A DNA stretch of 9,661 nt from an uncultured bacterium. GTDB lineage: Bacteria; Actinomycetota; Thermoleophilia; BMS3ABIN01. The notes beneath the pieces were generated by a model, which worked only from the letters and a program-made list of their open reading frames with translations, was not told the origin of the DNA and searched no databases. A program made the translations under genes and the position numbers. The DNA lies in contig CAJVWY010000035.1 in assembly GCA_913009925.1 (NCBI GenBank), positions 1 to 9,661 on the forward strand. Direction: 5' to 3'. This document shows, piece after piece, positions 1 through 8,034 of the stretch (position 1 is the stretch's first letter; the number at the start of each line of letters is the position of its first letter).

Positions 1-79
1 GGAGATACGTACAGGATAGGGAAACAGAGACGAAGAAGAGTATAAAGCTGAAAAAGAAAAAGAAAAAATTTTTTTTTTT
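1..79. other. Low-complexity sequencing read-through tail (artefact)
   Basis: This stretch is purine-rich low-complexity sequence ending in an A run and an 11-base T run (69-79), directly outside the 5' end of the Illumina P5 oligo that follows. On the minus strand it reads as adapter end followed by poly-A. That is the usual output when a read passes through a short insert and the whole adapter. Nothing beyond the P5 5' end can be insert DNA, so I read it as non-genomic. No gene or signal is supported here. Confidence 0.9.
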
Positions 80-137
80 AATGAAACGGCGACCACCGAG
101 ATCTACACCCTTTCCCTACACGACGCTCTTCCGATCT
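80..137 (+). other. Illumina P5 / TruSeq universal adapter contamination
   Basis: These 58 bases match the full P5 universal adapter from its AATGA start to its CTCTTCCGATCT end, with two mismatches at 85 (A for T) and 109 (C for T). The match is from memory of the adapter sequence. Its minus-strand translation gives the tell-tale peptide EIGRASCRERV fused to the neighbouring gene. Genuine DNA starts at about 138. Confidence 0.97.
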
Positions 138-1254
138 CTCCGAATAACTCATCGGCCCCCTGGCCGCCCAAAACGACTTTTACCGAGCGGGACACCAACT
201 CACACAGAAAGTAATAAGGATATACGCCGGGGCTGAGGGTCGGCTCATCCATATGCCATATGATATGCGTCAGGTTGTTCATGAAATCGTCCGGTCCGAC
301 CTCCACCTCGTGGTGGTTGGAGCCGATGTACTCCGCGACCTCCCTGGCATAGACACGCTCATCGACGCTCTCGCGACCCACGAACCCCGCCGAAAAGGTA
401 TTGATCCCACCCGGCATGTATCTGCTGGCCATCGCCGACACCAGGCTTGAGTCCAGTCCACCGCTGAGATAGGTGCCCACGGGGACATCGCTGATCAGAT
501 GGGAGTGAACAGCGTCATCCAGCAGGCTGGAGACCGCCTCCGTCAGTTGGGGCCGGGAAAGCGAAGACTTTTCTGCGTATACGGGGCGCCAGTACCGCTC
601 CAGATGCGGTTGCTTGCCGAACTCCCAGACCAGCCGATGCGCGGGCCTGAGCTCTCTGATCCCCTCAAAGGCCGTCCTGCCCTCCTGGACCAGGCTGAGG
701 GCGAAGAAGTCGACAATGGATCGCAGGTCGGGGCCGATCAGCATGGGTGACGTTTGCACCAACGCCTTGGCTTCCGACGCGAAACGCAGGGAACCGCCGT
801 TAAACGAGTAGTACAAGGGCTTTATCCCGGCCCGGTCACGCGCCATGAACAGCAGCTTTTTCTTCTCATCGAACAGGGCGAAGGCAAACATCCCGTTCAG
901 CCGGGAGACACATTCAGTGCCATGATCCTCGTATAGATGAATGATGACCTCGGTGTCCGACCCCGTCCGGAACTGGTGGCCCTTTTGCAGCAGCTGTTCC
1001 CTGATTTCCTGGAAGTTGTATATCTCACCGTTGTAGACCAGCCAGATTGTCCCATCCTCGTTGGACATGGGCTGGTGGCCGCCCTCCAGGTCGATGATGC
1101 TCAGCCGGCGATGTGAGAGCGCATAATGGATCCCCTGGCGTGTACCATGGTCGTCGGGGCCGCGATGCCGTATGATCTCGGCCATCTTCTCCACCGCCAC
1201 CAGATCAGAGTCTCCCGAAAGACCCCTGCTGACTATGCCGGCGATACCACACAT
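138..1254 (-). CDS. asnB: Asparagine synthase (glutamine-hydrolysing), C-terminally truncated by the contig end
   Basis: The product belongs to the AsnB family, which transfers ammonia from glutamine to an ATP-activated aspartate, or to a related acid in glycan pathways. The start is the ATG at 1254, because it gives MCGIAG with the nucleophilic Cys2 of a class II glutamine amidotransferase; an upstream in-frame extension lies inside the flippase gene. An AGGA lies 9 bases ahead. Visible motifs: RHRGPDD (29-35), NGEIYNF (75-81), GSDTE (98-102), the SGGLDSS pyrophosphate loop of the synthetase domain (264-270) and GGQGADELFG (363-372). Only 372 real residues remain of a family usually near 600 or more. 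The open frame continues to 103, but its last 11 residues are adapter. The start is 2 bases past the flippase stop, suggesting translational coupling in a glycan or surface-polymer operon. Family assignment is firm; the exact substrate is not known. Confidence 0.95.
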
Positions 1255-1256
1255 AT

Positions 1257-2672
1257 CTATTGGTCCTGGATCAGGGTTTTTATCTCGGTCAGCCGGACGG
1301 CCCGGATAACGAATATGACCACCACATACACGACTATGCCCGCAATGGGCGCCAGCCATGTGTTCAGATTCCAGATCAACAGGGCCACAGCAAGCATGGC
1401 GGCTCCGGCTATCAGCGGTTTGATGAACAGCTGCAGGGCGTTTTTTTTCAGGAAGTGCTTGTATACCAGATGAAAAAGGAGTCCGGTCAGGACCGTGCTG
1501 GCCATCAGGAACGCCAGCGCCGCCCCTATGACATTAAACAAGGCTATAAGGATAAAACCGGACACGACGCAGGCAACAGCCGCGACTGTTGACGCGAAGG
1601 CAGCCGAGCTTTCCCTGTCGATTACCTGCAAGGTGTTGAACCCTACGGAAGCGATCAACATCAGCGGTATGGAAGCCATCAGCACCATCAATGTGGGAAT
1701 GCTCTCTTCATAGCCCGCGGGAAACAAGGAGAGCACCGGACCGGCCAGCAGGCTGACGCCGATGGCAATGGGAATCCCCACCAGCGCCATGAGGCGATAC
1801 CACTGCCAGGTATGGATCCGGGCCTTGCCGGGATCCGTGGCATAGATCCTGGTAAGACCAGGGAAGACGGTCCTCTGCAGAATCATCGGCAGCCAGACAA
1901 AGGGGACGAACAGGGTAAAGGCGATGTTGTAGATGCCCACGGCCGCATCTCCACTCAGCATCTCCAGGATGACCACATTGGCCCTCAGAAAGATAATATT
2001 GGCCGCGGCCGTGAGCGCGAAAGGTTTTATCGCTTTCAGTATCCCCACCATCTGCGCCCGGGAGAATCCGAAGGAAAACGTCGTGACCCGCCTGAGAACG
2101 ACTGTCAGCCTCAGGGTGGCCTCGACTACAACTCCGATCAGGAACCCCAGCATCACGACAACCACCGAAGCCCCCTGATAAAGTGCGATCAAGCCGATGC
2201 TCACATACACCAGCCTGCCGATAAACGTGAACAGGGCGGAGTAGAAAAAGCTATGAGTCGCGACGAAGATAGCCTCGGTTGTATTAACCACAGCGGACAG
2301 CAGTACGGCGGCCATGGCCAGCAGCAGCATCTGGAGCTTGGGATATTGCGGCTGGTAGGCCAGGATGACAACAAGCCCGCCCAGGCTGATGATAATCGAG
2401 GTCAGCCCTTGCAGAAAAAGAACCTCACCCGCCAGAAGCTCTTTATCGTCCCAATGGCGGACCAGTTCCCTGGCGGCATACCTGGTGATGCCGAGATCAC
2501 CGATGGATGACAGCAGCTCCACAGTGACCAGGGTGAATGACAGCGCCCCGAACAGCTCCGGCCCCAGCAGTGAGGCGGCATAGATGAAAAAAACGGTGAA
2601 AAGGACACGGGAGAGAAGCCGTGAGCCGAGCAGATAGCTTGAATAACGGACGATTGTCTTAAACCGGGTCAA
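1257..2672 (-). CDS. Polysaccharide flippase (Wzx-like, MATE/MOP superfamily)
   Basis: This 471-residue integral membrane protein is almost entirely hydrophobic, with about 12-14 helices, of the size and layout of O-antigen and teichoic-type flippases that move lipid-linked oligosaccharides across the inner membrane. Typical family features are the amphipathic N terminus leading into a LLGSRLLSRV segment, the GPELFGALSF and DLGITRYAAREL stretches (loop 1-2 region), and the central IIFLRANVVILEML helix followed by GIYNIAF. The start is not certain. The only usable in-frame start is TTG at 2672, with GGAG just one base upstream, and no ATG or GTG lies in frame nearby; an ATG at 2682 is in another frame and stops at once. 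The gene lies 14 bases after the aldo/keto reductase and 2 bases before asnB, as expected for one transcript. The transported glycan cannot be read from sequence. Confidence 0.9.
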   Translation of the reverse strand: MTRFKTIVRYSSYLLGSRLLSRVLFTVFFIYAASLLGPELFGALSFTLVTVELLSSIGDLGITRYAARELVRHWDDKELLAGEVLFLQGLTSIIISLGGLVVILAYQPQYPKLQMLLLAMAAVLLSAVVNTTEAIFVATHSFFYSALFTFIGRLVYVSIGLIALYQGASVVVVMLGFLIGVVVEATLRLTVVLRRVTTFSFGFSRAQMVGILKAIKPFALTAAANIIFLRANVVILEMLSGDAAVGIYNIAFTLFVPFVWLPMILQRTVFPGLTRIYATDPGKARIHTWQWYRLMALVGIPIAIGVSLLAGPVLSLFPAGYEESIPTLMVLMASIPLMLIASVGFNTLQVIDRESSAAFASTVAAVACVVSGFILIALFNVIGAALAFLMASTVLTGLLFHLVYKHFLKKNALQLFIKPLIAGAAMLAVALLIWNLNTWLAPIAGIVVYVVVIFVIRAVRLTEIKTLIQDQ

Positions 2673-2686
2673 TCTCCGCCATTTCT

Positions 2687-3772
2687 TTAGTCTGACGCCT
2701 TGCGGATGGGAAGGACTCTTTTGATCGCACCCTTGATCTTTCTTTTGGCTATCACTTTCACCGGCGGCCTCAATTCCGCATCGGCTTCCCGCAGCATTTC
2801 TCTTATGGACAGGTCATAAGGGCATTGCGCTTCGCAGTCGCCGCAGTCCTCACAATCGGCTATGGTGGCCTCCAGGTAACGGTATTCGTCTTCGGTCCAG
2901 GGGTCGCGTTCGCCGTAGCGGCGATGGTAGTTGGCCAGCCAGAGGATCTTGGGGATCCTGATCCCCTGAGGGCAGGGCTGGCAATATTCGCAACGACGGC
3001 AGAACTGGGTCCCCAGCTGGCTGGCCTCCGTCATCAGCTCATCTTCCTCTTCGGGGGTCAGGGGAGAGAAATCCCTCACGGTCTCCAGGTTGGCCGCCAC
3101 CTCTGCCTCGTTCTTCATGCCGCAGAGGACTATGTCCGTAGCCGAGTTGAGGCAGAAACGGATCCCCAGGGCCGGATTATCGAGGGTGCCGCCGCATATG
3201 GGTTTCATCGCCAGGATGCCGACGTCCATCTCCCGGGCCAGCGGCAGCAACTCCGCTTCCGACTCACGGTCGACAAGGTTGATGGGGGTCTGCACCGTAT
3301 CGAACTCAGAGGTCCTGATCGCCTTGCACAGGATCGAGGGGCGATGCCCGCTGACGCCGATGAAACGGATCTTGCCGGCGTCACGCGCGGCGGCCAGCGC
3401 TTCCATCGCCCCCCCGGGAGCAAAGATCCTGTCGAACTGCTCATCGGTCTTAAGGCTGTGGATCTGGTAGATGTCGATGTAATCCGTCTCCAGGCGAGCC
3501 AGGCTCTGGTCGATGGCCTGGGTCATCTCCCCGGCCGTGCGCTTAGGCGACTTGGAAGCGATGATGAACTTCTCCCGGTCTCCACGCAGCGCGTAACTGA
3601 GCTTCTGTTCGCTGTCACCATAGCCCTGGCCTGTCTCCGCCAGATTGATCCCCCCCTCCATACACGCCTTGATCACCCGTTCCGCTTCCAGGCGGTCGAT
3701 CCCTGCCAGTTGTATGCCACCCAAACCCAGGGGGAACACCCGGAGTCCGGTCTTTCCCAGTCTTGCTGTCAT
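2687..3772 (-). CDS. Aldo/keto reductase with C-terminal 4Fe-4S ferredoxin domain
   Basis: This is a 361-residue cytosolic oxidoreductase. Residues 1-240 form an AKR (beta/alpha)8 barrel beginning RLGKTGLRVFPLGLGG. The catalytic tetrad can be located as Tyr51, Lys74 and His105, with Glu46 at the position normally held by Asp (reading NLAETGQGYGDSE). The C terminus has CX2CX2CX2CP (Cys258, 261, 264, 267) followed by QGIRIP, and a second CX2CX2CX3CP (Cys307, 310, 313, 317). This arrangement is characteristic of the Fe-S subgroup of AKRs common in anaerobes. I chose the ATG at 3772 because AAAAGGA sits 5 bases ahead and the N terminus then matches the family; an in-frame ATG at 3823 would add 17 residues but has no clear ribosome site. 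It leads the flippase-asnB operon. Its substrate and electron partner are unknown. Confidence 0.92.
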   Translation of the reverse strand: MTARLGKTGLRVFPLGLGGIQLAGIDRLEAERVIKACMEGGINLAETGQGYGDSEQKLSYALRGDREKFIIASKSPKRTAGEMTQAIDQSLARLETDYIDIYQIHSLKTDEQFDRIFAPGGAMEALAAARDAGKIRFIGVSGHRPSILCKAIRTSEFDTVQTPINLVDRESEAELLPLAREMDVGILAMKPICGGTLDNPALGIRFCLNSATDIVLCGMKNEAEVAANLETVRDFSPLTPEEEDELMTEASQLGTQFCRRCEYCQPCPQGIRIPKILWLANYHRRYGERDPWTEDEYRYLEATIADCEDCGDCEAQCPYDLSIREMLREADAELRPPVKVIAKRKIKGAIKRVLPIRKASD

Positions 3773-3850
3773 AACGATCCTTTTACCGTGTCCCGTGCTT
3801 TTGAATCCCCGTTCCTTATCCATCGCCGTAAGCGTAGCACATATACTTTT

Positions 3851-3873
3851 GCCGGCGCAGAGACGCTGCCGGC
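3851..3873. repeat. GC-rich imperfect inverted repeat between surface protein gene and AKR
   Basis: Two GCCGGC arms at 3851-3856 and 3868-3873 can pair, extended by a GC/GC step with one bulged base, leaving a loop of about six. It lies in the 149-base gap between the surface protein stop (3922) and the AKR start (3772). It is not followed by a T run in the minus direction, so it is not a standard intrinsic terminator. It could still weaken read-through. The rest of the gap shows only a poor TATATG-like box downstream. Confidence 0.3.
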
Positions 3874-3921
3874 GGTAGGCGGAACCAGATGGTCAGGTGA
3901 CGGCTCTCAGGTGGATGGTCC

Positions 3922-6492
3922 TCAAGCAGGCGGTGGGCCCGTGAACCGGTGAGAGTTGCCGCCTTCGTCGAGACAGCTGGCGTTGTTCACCGCTGTGAAC
4001 CTGCTGACGCCCGGCGACACGTAATAGGTGAAGCTGTAGGTCAGGGAGCCGTCAGCGGTGATTTCACCCAGTGCCACCGGCAACGGCCCCAGGGGCAGGA
4101 CTCCGTAGGTAGCCGAACCGCTGGTGACCTCTCCGGCCAGACACGAACCCGTACCCAGGTTCCTCACCCGGTAATCGACCATCAGCCGCCACTGCTGATA
4201 GGCGGCGAGACTGGGCCAATATATGTTCATGTCGGCGAGCGTCAACCGGGGCGAGGTCACGGTGAACGACCATGTCTGCTCGGTAGTCAGCCCGTCCAGG
4301 TCGGCGGCGACGATCCGTACCTGGTGCAACCCGTCATGGAGCCCGGAGCCTGCCGCCGGCGCCATCTGGTACTGGACCAGACCGCCGTTGATGTTGGCGC
4401 CGGTGGTGATATCCGCACCGTCCAGGTAAACATGGACGGATGCCGTATCCACGCCCGCGCCCTTGTCATCGACCTCGGCGGATACCGGCGTCCAGGAGTT
4501 GTTCACCGTCGTCTTCGGAGCCGGTTGCAGATTGGTGATGGCCGGCCCGGCTGTATTGACTTTGAAACTCCAGACGAAGGGATCACTGTTGCCGAAGTTG
4601 TCGGCAACCGTTACCATCACCTGGTGGTCGCCTTCCGGCAGACCGCTCAGGTTACAGGCAACATCGCCGGTGGATACCATGCAGCCGGAGAGCGGCTGCC
4701 CGTCCAGGCTGACGGAAACCGAGGTGGTATCGATACCACCGCCGGGGGAGGGATCGCTGTAGCCGGCGCTGATGGTGGCGCTGGTATCGGCGATGATGCC
4801 CGTAGGCTGGGGGTTATCCACAACCGGCGCGACCGTATCCTGGGTAACGAAGCCTTCGGACAGGGTCGAAAGGTTGGCCAGCTGGTCCACGGCCAGTATC
4901 TCCACATGGTGCGACCCCAGCGACAGCCCCGTAGCGCTGCAGCTTACGTGACCGGCCGCCAGTGTGCACCCCGCCAACGGCGACCCGTCCAGTTTCACGA
5001 GCAGCGAACCCGGGTCCAGGCCGATGCCGGCATCGCTGACATCGGCTTCGATGGTGATGTCCGTATCTTTGAGCAATCCTATCACCGGCGGTGAGATCAT
5101 CGGCCCCCGCGTATCCACATCGAAAGAGCCTGTGCCCTGGACGGCGGTGTTGCCCGCCAGGTCGCCGGCATCCGCCGTCAGCGTATGGTGACCCTCGCCC
5201 AGGCCGGTAACGGCGCAGTCCGCCTGGCCGGCGGTTACGGAGCAGCCCGTCAGCTGTGAACCGTCCAGGGTCACCGTCACCGCGGCGGTATCGATACCGT
5301 CGCCCTCGTCCGAATATGTGGCGATTATGGTTGCGGAGGTATCGGCTATATAGCCGGAAGGCGACAGCGAGTCGACCGTGGGCGGAATTATATCGACACG
5401 GGCCTGGTAGATGTCCCAGTTGCCGGCGCGCTTGTCCATCCAGGCTACGGTCGAACCGCTGACGGCCGGTATCTTCTGGGAGGCGGGATCGGTGGTCACC
5501 GCTTCCACTGTGCCCGAGACGATATTCAGGCGGTAGATGTCCTCATTGCCGTTGCGTGTGTCCTTCCAGGTGACGAAGTCGCCGTCGGCGGCGGGCCAGC
5601 TCTGGTCGGTATGGTCGAAGGTGACCTGGGACTCGATGCCGGTGGCCAGGTCCAGCATGTAGATATCCCAGTTGCCGCTGCGGTAATCCATCCAGTACAC
5701 CCTGTCGCCGGAGACCACCGGCGCGTACTGGTCCGAAGTATTGGTGCACACGGACTGCTCCACCCCGGTGGACAGGTCCTTCATGTAGATATCCGGGTTA
5801 TGCCACCAGCCCCAGTCGTCCTGGTAGGCGTTGCGCCAGTCCTCCCAGACCACGACATCCCCGTCGATGTCCGGGTGGCGCTTGTCCTTCTTCACCGCCG
5901 GGATCGCCGGGTCGGCTGAAGCCTGGCTTACCGGCTCATCGGCGGGCTGGCTGAGGTCGCGCATGTAGATATCACCGTATTTCGAGCTGTTGCGGTAATC
6001 GGTCCAGACCACTATCGAACCGCTCACCGCCGGCGTGATCATCTGCACCGTACCGCCCATGGTGGAGGCGTTCTGCCGGGTCCCGTCAGCCAGGTCGTAG
6101 ACTATTATCTTGCCCGTACTCCAGTTGCGCCAGGCCACGCGGTCTCCGTCGATGTCCGGATCCATGCCGTCGGTGGCGGTGGTCAGGCGCTGTTCGATGC
6201 CGGTGGACAGGTCCCTGGCGTAGATGTCAGCGGCCAGGCAGTTGCGTGCCTGGTCACAGCCGGTGGGGTCGTAGGCGGGGTTCTCCTTGTTGCGGTAATC
6301 CTGCCAGACGACGACCTGGCCGCTGATGGCGGGGTTGACCTGGTCCAACGGGCCTGAGGCCACGGGTGCCTCATTGAATGCCGCTGCCAGCGATACTATG
6401 AATAAAAAAACCAGCGCAAGCGCCGGAATAAAAAGCAGGGGTTTCCTGTAATCATGGTTGGAACTGCCCGTTGACTTAACCAAATCCCTCAC
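3922..6492 (-). CDS. Exported surface protein with seven propeller-type repeats, four Ig-like repeats and a C-terminal beta domain
   Basis: This is an 856-residue protein with a basic N terminus and a hydrophobic helix at about 18-39 ending AAAF, which reads as a signal peptide or anchor. Residues 52-365 hold seven repeats of the pattern P-x-[IV]-[SD]-G-x2-V-x-W-x-D-x-R-N followed by DIY-x-x-DL-x-TG, as in TolB/WD40-like beta-propellers. Residues 369-745 hold four Ig-like (Big-type) repeats; the first three each carry a C-x8-C pair (417/426, 509/518, 604/613). Residues 749-856 resemble a CARDB-type adhesion domain with Cys784 and Cys840. No LPXTG, C-terminal helix or enzyme motif is visible. 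The start chosen is GTG at 6492 with no strong ribosome site; a TTG at 6483 with GGTGAGG close by is an alternative. It lies 148 bases below the NtrC-like regulator on the same strand. Probable role: extracellular binding or structural protein. The specific function is unknown. Confidence 0.88.
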   Translation of the reverse strand: MRDLVKSTGSSNHDYRKPLLFIPALALVFLFIVSLAAAFNEAPVASGPLDQVNPAISGQVVVWQDYRNKENPAYDPTGCDQARNCLAADIYARDLSTGIEQRLTTATDGMDPDIDGDRVAWRNWSTGKIIVYDLADGTRQNASTMGGTVQMITPAVSGSIVVWTDYRNSSKYGDIYMRDLSQPADEPVSQASADPAIPAVKKDKRHPDIDGDVVVWEDWRNAYQDDWGWWHNPDIYMKDLSTGVEQSVCTNTSDQYAPVVSGDRVYWMDYRSGNWDIYMLDLATGIESQVTFDHTDQSWPAADGDFVTWKDTRNGNEDIYRLNIVSGTVEAVTTDPASQKIPAVSGSTVAWMDKRAGNWDIYQARVDIIPPTVDSLSPSGYIADTSATIIATYSDEGDGIDTAAVTVTLDGSQLTGCSVTAGQADCAVTGLGEGHHTLTADAGDLAGNTAVQGTGSFDVDTRGPMISPPVIGLLKDTDITIEADVSDAGIGLDPGSLLVKLDGSPLAGCTLAAGHVSCSATGLSLGSHHVEILAVDQLANLSTLSEGFVTQDTVAPVVDNPQPTGIIADTSATISAGYSDPSPGGGIDTTSVSVSLDGQPLSGCMVSTGDVACNLSGLPEGDHQVMVTVADNFGNSDPFVWSFKVNTAGPAITNLQPAPKTTVNNSWTPVSAEVDDKGAGVDTASVHVYLDGADITTGANINGGLVQYQMAPAAGSGLHDGLHQVRIVAADLDGLTTEQTWSFTVTSPRLTLADMNIYWPSLAAYQQWRLMVDYRVRNLGTGSCLAGEVTSGSATYGVLPLGPLPVALGEITADGSLTYSFTYYVSPGVSRFTAVNNASCLDEGGNSHRFTGPPPA
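4258..5388 (-). repeat. Four tandem Ig-like domain coding repeats
   Basis: The units start at about residues 369, 463, 555 and 649 of the surface protein, each roughly 92-95 residues. Units 1 and 3 share the opening GxIADTSATI. All four contain a variant of D-x-[AG]-G-[IV]-D and a V-x-[LV]-DG strand, and most end with a G-x-H-x-[VL] strand before D-x-x-G/A-N. Units 1-3 have C-x8-C; unit 4 lacks both cysteines. Such repeats usually act as stalks or adhesive modules. Confidence 0.75.
5398..6339 (-). repeat. Seven tandem propeller-blade coding repeats
   Basis: The repeats begin near residues 52, 109, 152, 206, 256, 298 and 341 of the surface protein. The periodicity is visible in the DNA as recurring GTAGATATC/GTAGATGTC words (plus strand) near 5408, 5535, 5659, 5784, 5965 and 6222, mostly about 125 bases apart. 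Blade 1 carries an insertion with Cys79 and Cys85; blade 4 carries a Trp-rich insertion (around 222-232). Seven copies match a seven-bladed propeller closed within one chain. Confidence 0.75.
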
Positions 6493-6640
6493 CCCGGTTT
6501 TCCCTAGATTGCCATGGACCCCCCTGTAAATCCATTTTTCGGCGGTAACCTGTCAAGTTCACGTCTCAGGCTTCGACCGTATGCGTAATCTTACCATTTA
6601 TTCATACAAAACTCATATTTAATGACAAATAGGATGCCGT

Positions 6641-8005
6641 TCAATCCGCCTCGATCCCGTATTTTTTTATCTTGCGCCAGAGGGATACCCGGTCGATGCC
6701 CAGGGTCCGCGCTGCCGCGGTCTTGTTACCGCCGGCCTCCTTCAGCACCCACTGGATGTAGGATACCTCCTGCTCCTCCAGGGATGGCAACCGGCCCTCC
6801 TTGCGGCGAAAGGTCCTGATGTTCAGTTCCCTGAAGTCCTGCGGCAGGTGGACCAGCTCGATGGCCCGGCCCCCGGCAAGGGCTACGCCGCGTTCGATGA
6901 TGTTCTCCAGCTCCCTCACGTTGCCGGGAAAGTCGTAGTTCATCAGCAGGCCCAGCACCGCCGGCGACACCTCCCCCACATCCTTGTTCATCGAGCTGGA
7001 ATACTTCTTGAGGAAGTACTGGCTGAGCAGGGGGATGTCCTCGCGGCGCTCGGAAAGGGGCGGGATGTGCAGGGACACCACATTCAGGCGATAGTACAGG
7101 TCGTCACGGAAGCGCTTCTCCCTGGCGGCCTTGTGGATGTCGCGGTTGGTGGCGGCGATGATCCGCACGTCCACATCCACGGGGCTGGTGCCGCCCAGCC
7201 TGAGCAGCTCTTTCTCCTGGATGACCCGCAGCAGCCTTACTTGCAGCGCTGACGGCATCTCCGTTATCTCGTCCAGGTAAAGGGTGCCCCCGGAGGCCGC
7301 CTCGATCAGTCCCTTCTTTATCGAAGCCGCCCCGGCGTATGCTCCCTGTTCGTGGCCGAACAGCTCGTCCGAGAGCAGCTCCTCGGTGAAAGCGCTGCAG
7401 TTGATGTCAAGGAAGGGCCCTTCAGCCCTGTGGCTCACATAATGGATGTAGCGCGCGAACAGCTCCTTGCCGGTACCCGATTCCCCGGTTATCAGCACAT
7501 TGCAATCGGTCGGTGCTATCTGGCGCGCGGTCTCCAGCAGCCCCTGGACCACGCTGTCGCGGGTCATGATCCTGACCTTGCCCTCGAACCGCTCCACCTG
7601 GTATGTCAGCTGCGCGCTCTCCCTTCGCGACATGACTTTCTCCAGGGCCGCCGCCACCGTCTTGGTGATATCTTCCGGCTGGAAGGGTTGGGCGATAAAG
7701 TCAAAGGCTCCCTTTTTTACCATATCCACTGCCGAAGGGATGGAGGGGTAGGCGGTTATGACGATGACCTCCGTGTCCGGATGAAGCTGCCTGCTCTTTT
7801 CCAGCAACCGGGCGCCGTCGACTTTCTCCATGCGCAGCCTGGTGACCACCACATCGAACTCCTGTTCCTCTATCAACTTCAATGCCCGGGCGGCGGCGGG
7901 AACGGCCGTAACCCGGTATCCCTGTTTCTTCTCCATCGCCCTCTTGAGGTTCTTCAGACCCGCCTTGTCGGGCTCGACGATCAGGATCCGGGCGTCTATT
8001 TTCAT
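6641..8005 (-). CDS. NtrC-family AAA+ regulator with degenerate receiver and altered sigma-54 contact loop
   Basis: This is a 454-residue cytosolic transcription regulator with the NtrC layout. Residues 6-120 are a CheY-like receiver, 143-375 an AAA+ domain, and about 408-450 a Fis-type helix-turn-helix (NKTAAARTLGIDRVSLWRKI). Walker A is GESGTGKE (174-181), Walker B LYLDE (242-246), and the arginine finger region is FRDDLYYRL (299-307). Key residues deviate: the phospho-acceptor position is Arg56 (VVVTRLRM), the conserved Lys of the K-P-F motif is Gln106 (AQPF), the acidic pocket reads EPD (11-13), and the GAFTGA loop reads GAYAGA (221-226). Thr84 of the switch is kept. The start is ATG 8005, with GAAGGAG 8 bases ahead; a TTG at 8032 is less likely. 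It is divergent from the Usp-TauE cluster, which is its most probable target. Whether it uses sigma-54 at all is open. Confidence 0.93.
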   Translation of the reverse strand: MKIDARILIVEPDKAGLKNLKRAMEKKQGYRVTAVPAAARALKLIEEQEFDVVVTRLRMEKVDGARLLEKSRQLHPDTEVIVITAYPSIPSAVDMVKKGAFDFIAQPFQPEDITKTVAAALEKVMSRRESAQLTYQVERFEGKVRIMTRDSVVQGLLETARQIAPTDCNVLITGESGTGKELFARYIHYVSHRAEGPFLDINCSAFTEELLSDELFGHEQGAYAGAASIKKGLIEAASGGTLYLDEITEMPSALQVRLLRVIQEKELLRLGGTSPVDVDVRIIAATNRDIHKAAREKRFRDDLYYRLNVVSLHIPPLSERREDIPLLSQYFLKKYSSSMNKDVGEVSPAVLGLLMNYDFPGNVRELENIIERGVALAGGRAIELVHLPQDFRELNIRTFRRKEGRLPSLEEQEVSYIQWVLKEAGGNKTAAARTLGIDRVSLWRKIKKYGIEAD

Positions 8006-8034
8006 TACCGTTTCTCCTTCTTTCTTCAGCAATT

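Noticed and set aside
69..79. T run after an A run resembling a terminator
   Set aside because: It is part of the adapter read-through artefact and has no GC stem.
1255..1359. A 35-residue N-terminal extension of the asparagine synthase frame
   Set aside because: It lies inside the flippase gene and would bury Cys2, which must be N-terminal in class II amidotransferases.
3851..3873. Intrinsic terminator for the surface protein gene
   Set aside because: The stem is plausible but is followed by AAAAGT, not a T run, in the direction of transcription.
2825..3952. A 375-codon plus-strand open frame opposite the aldo/keto reductase
   Set aside because: It has no recognisable protein features, and the opposite strand encodes a clear enzyme with intact motifs. 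Long open antisense frames are expected from GC-rich codon use.
3949..5094. A 381-codon plus-strand open frame opposite the surface protein
   Set aside because: It is a shadow of the tandem Ig-like repeats, with Gly/Arg/Val-rich low-information sequence and no ribosome site of note.
6493..6640. c-di-GMP riboswitch or sigma-70 promoter ahead of the surface protein gene
   Set aside because: A GGTTACCG word and a perfect TTGACA (6556-6551) are present on the minus strand, but the other conserved riboswitch parts are missing and no good -10 box lies at the right spacing.
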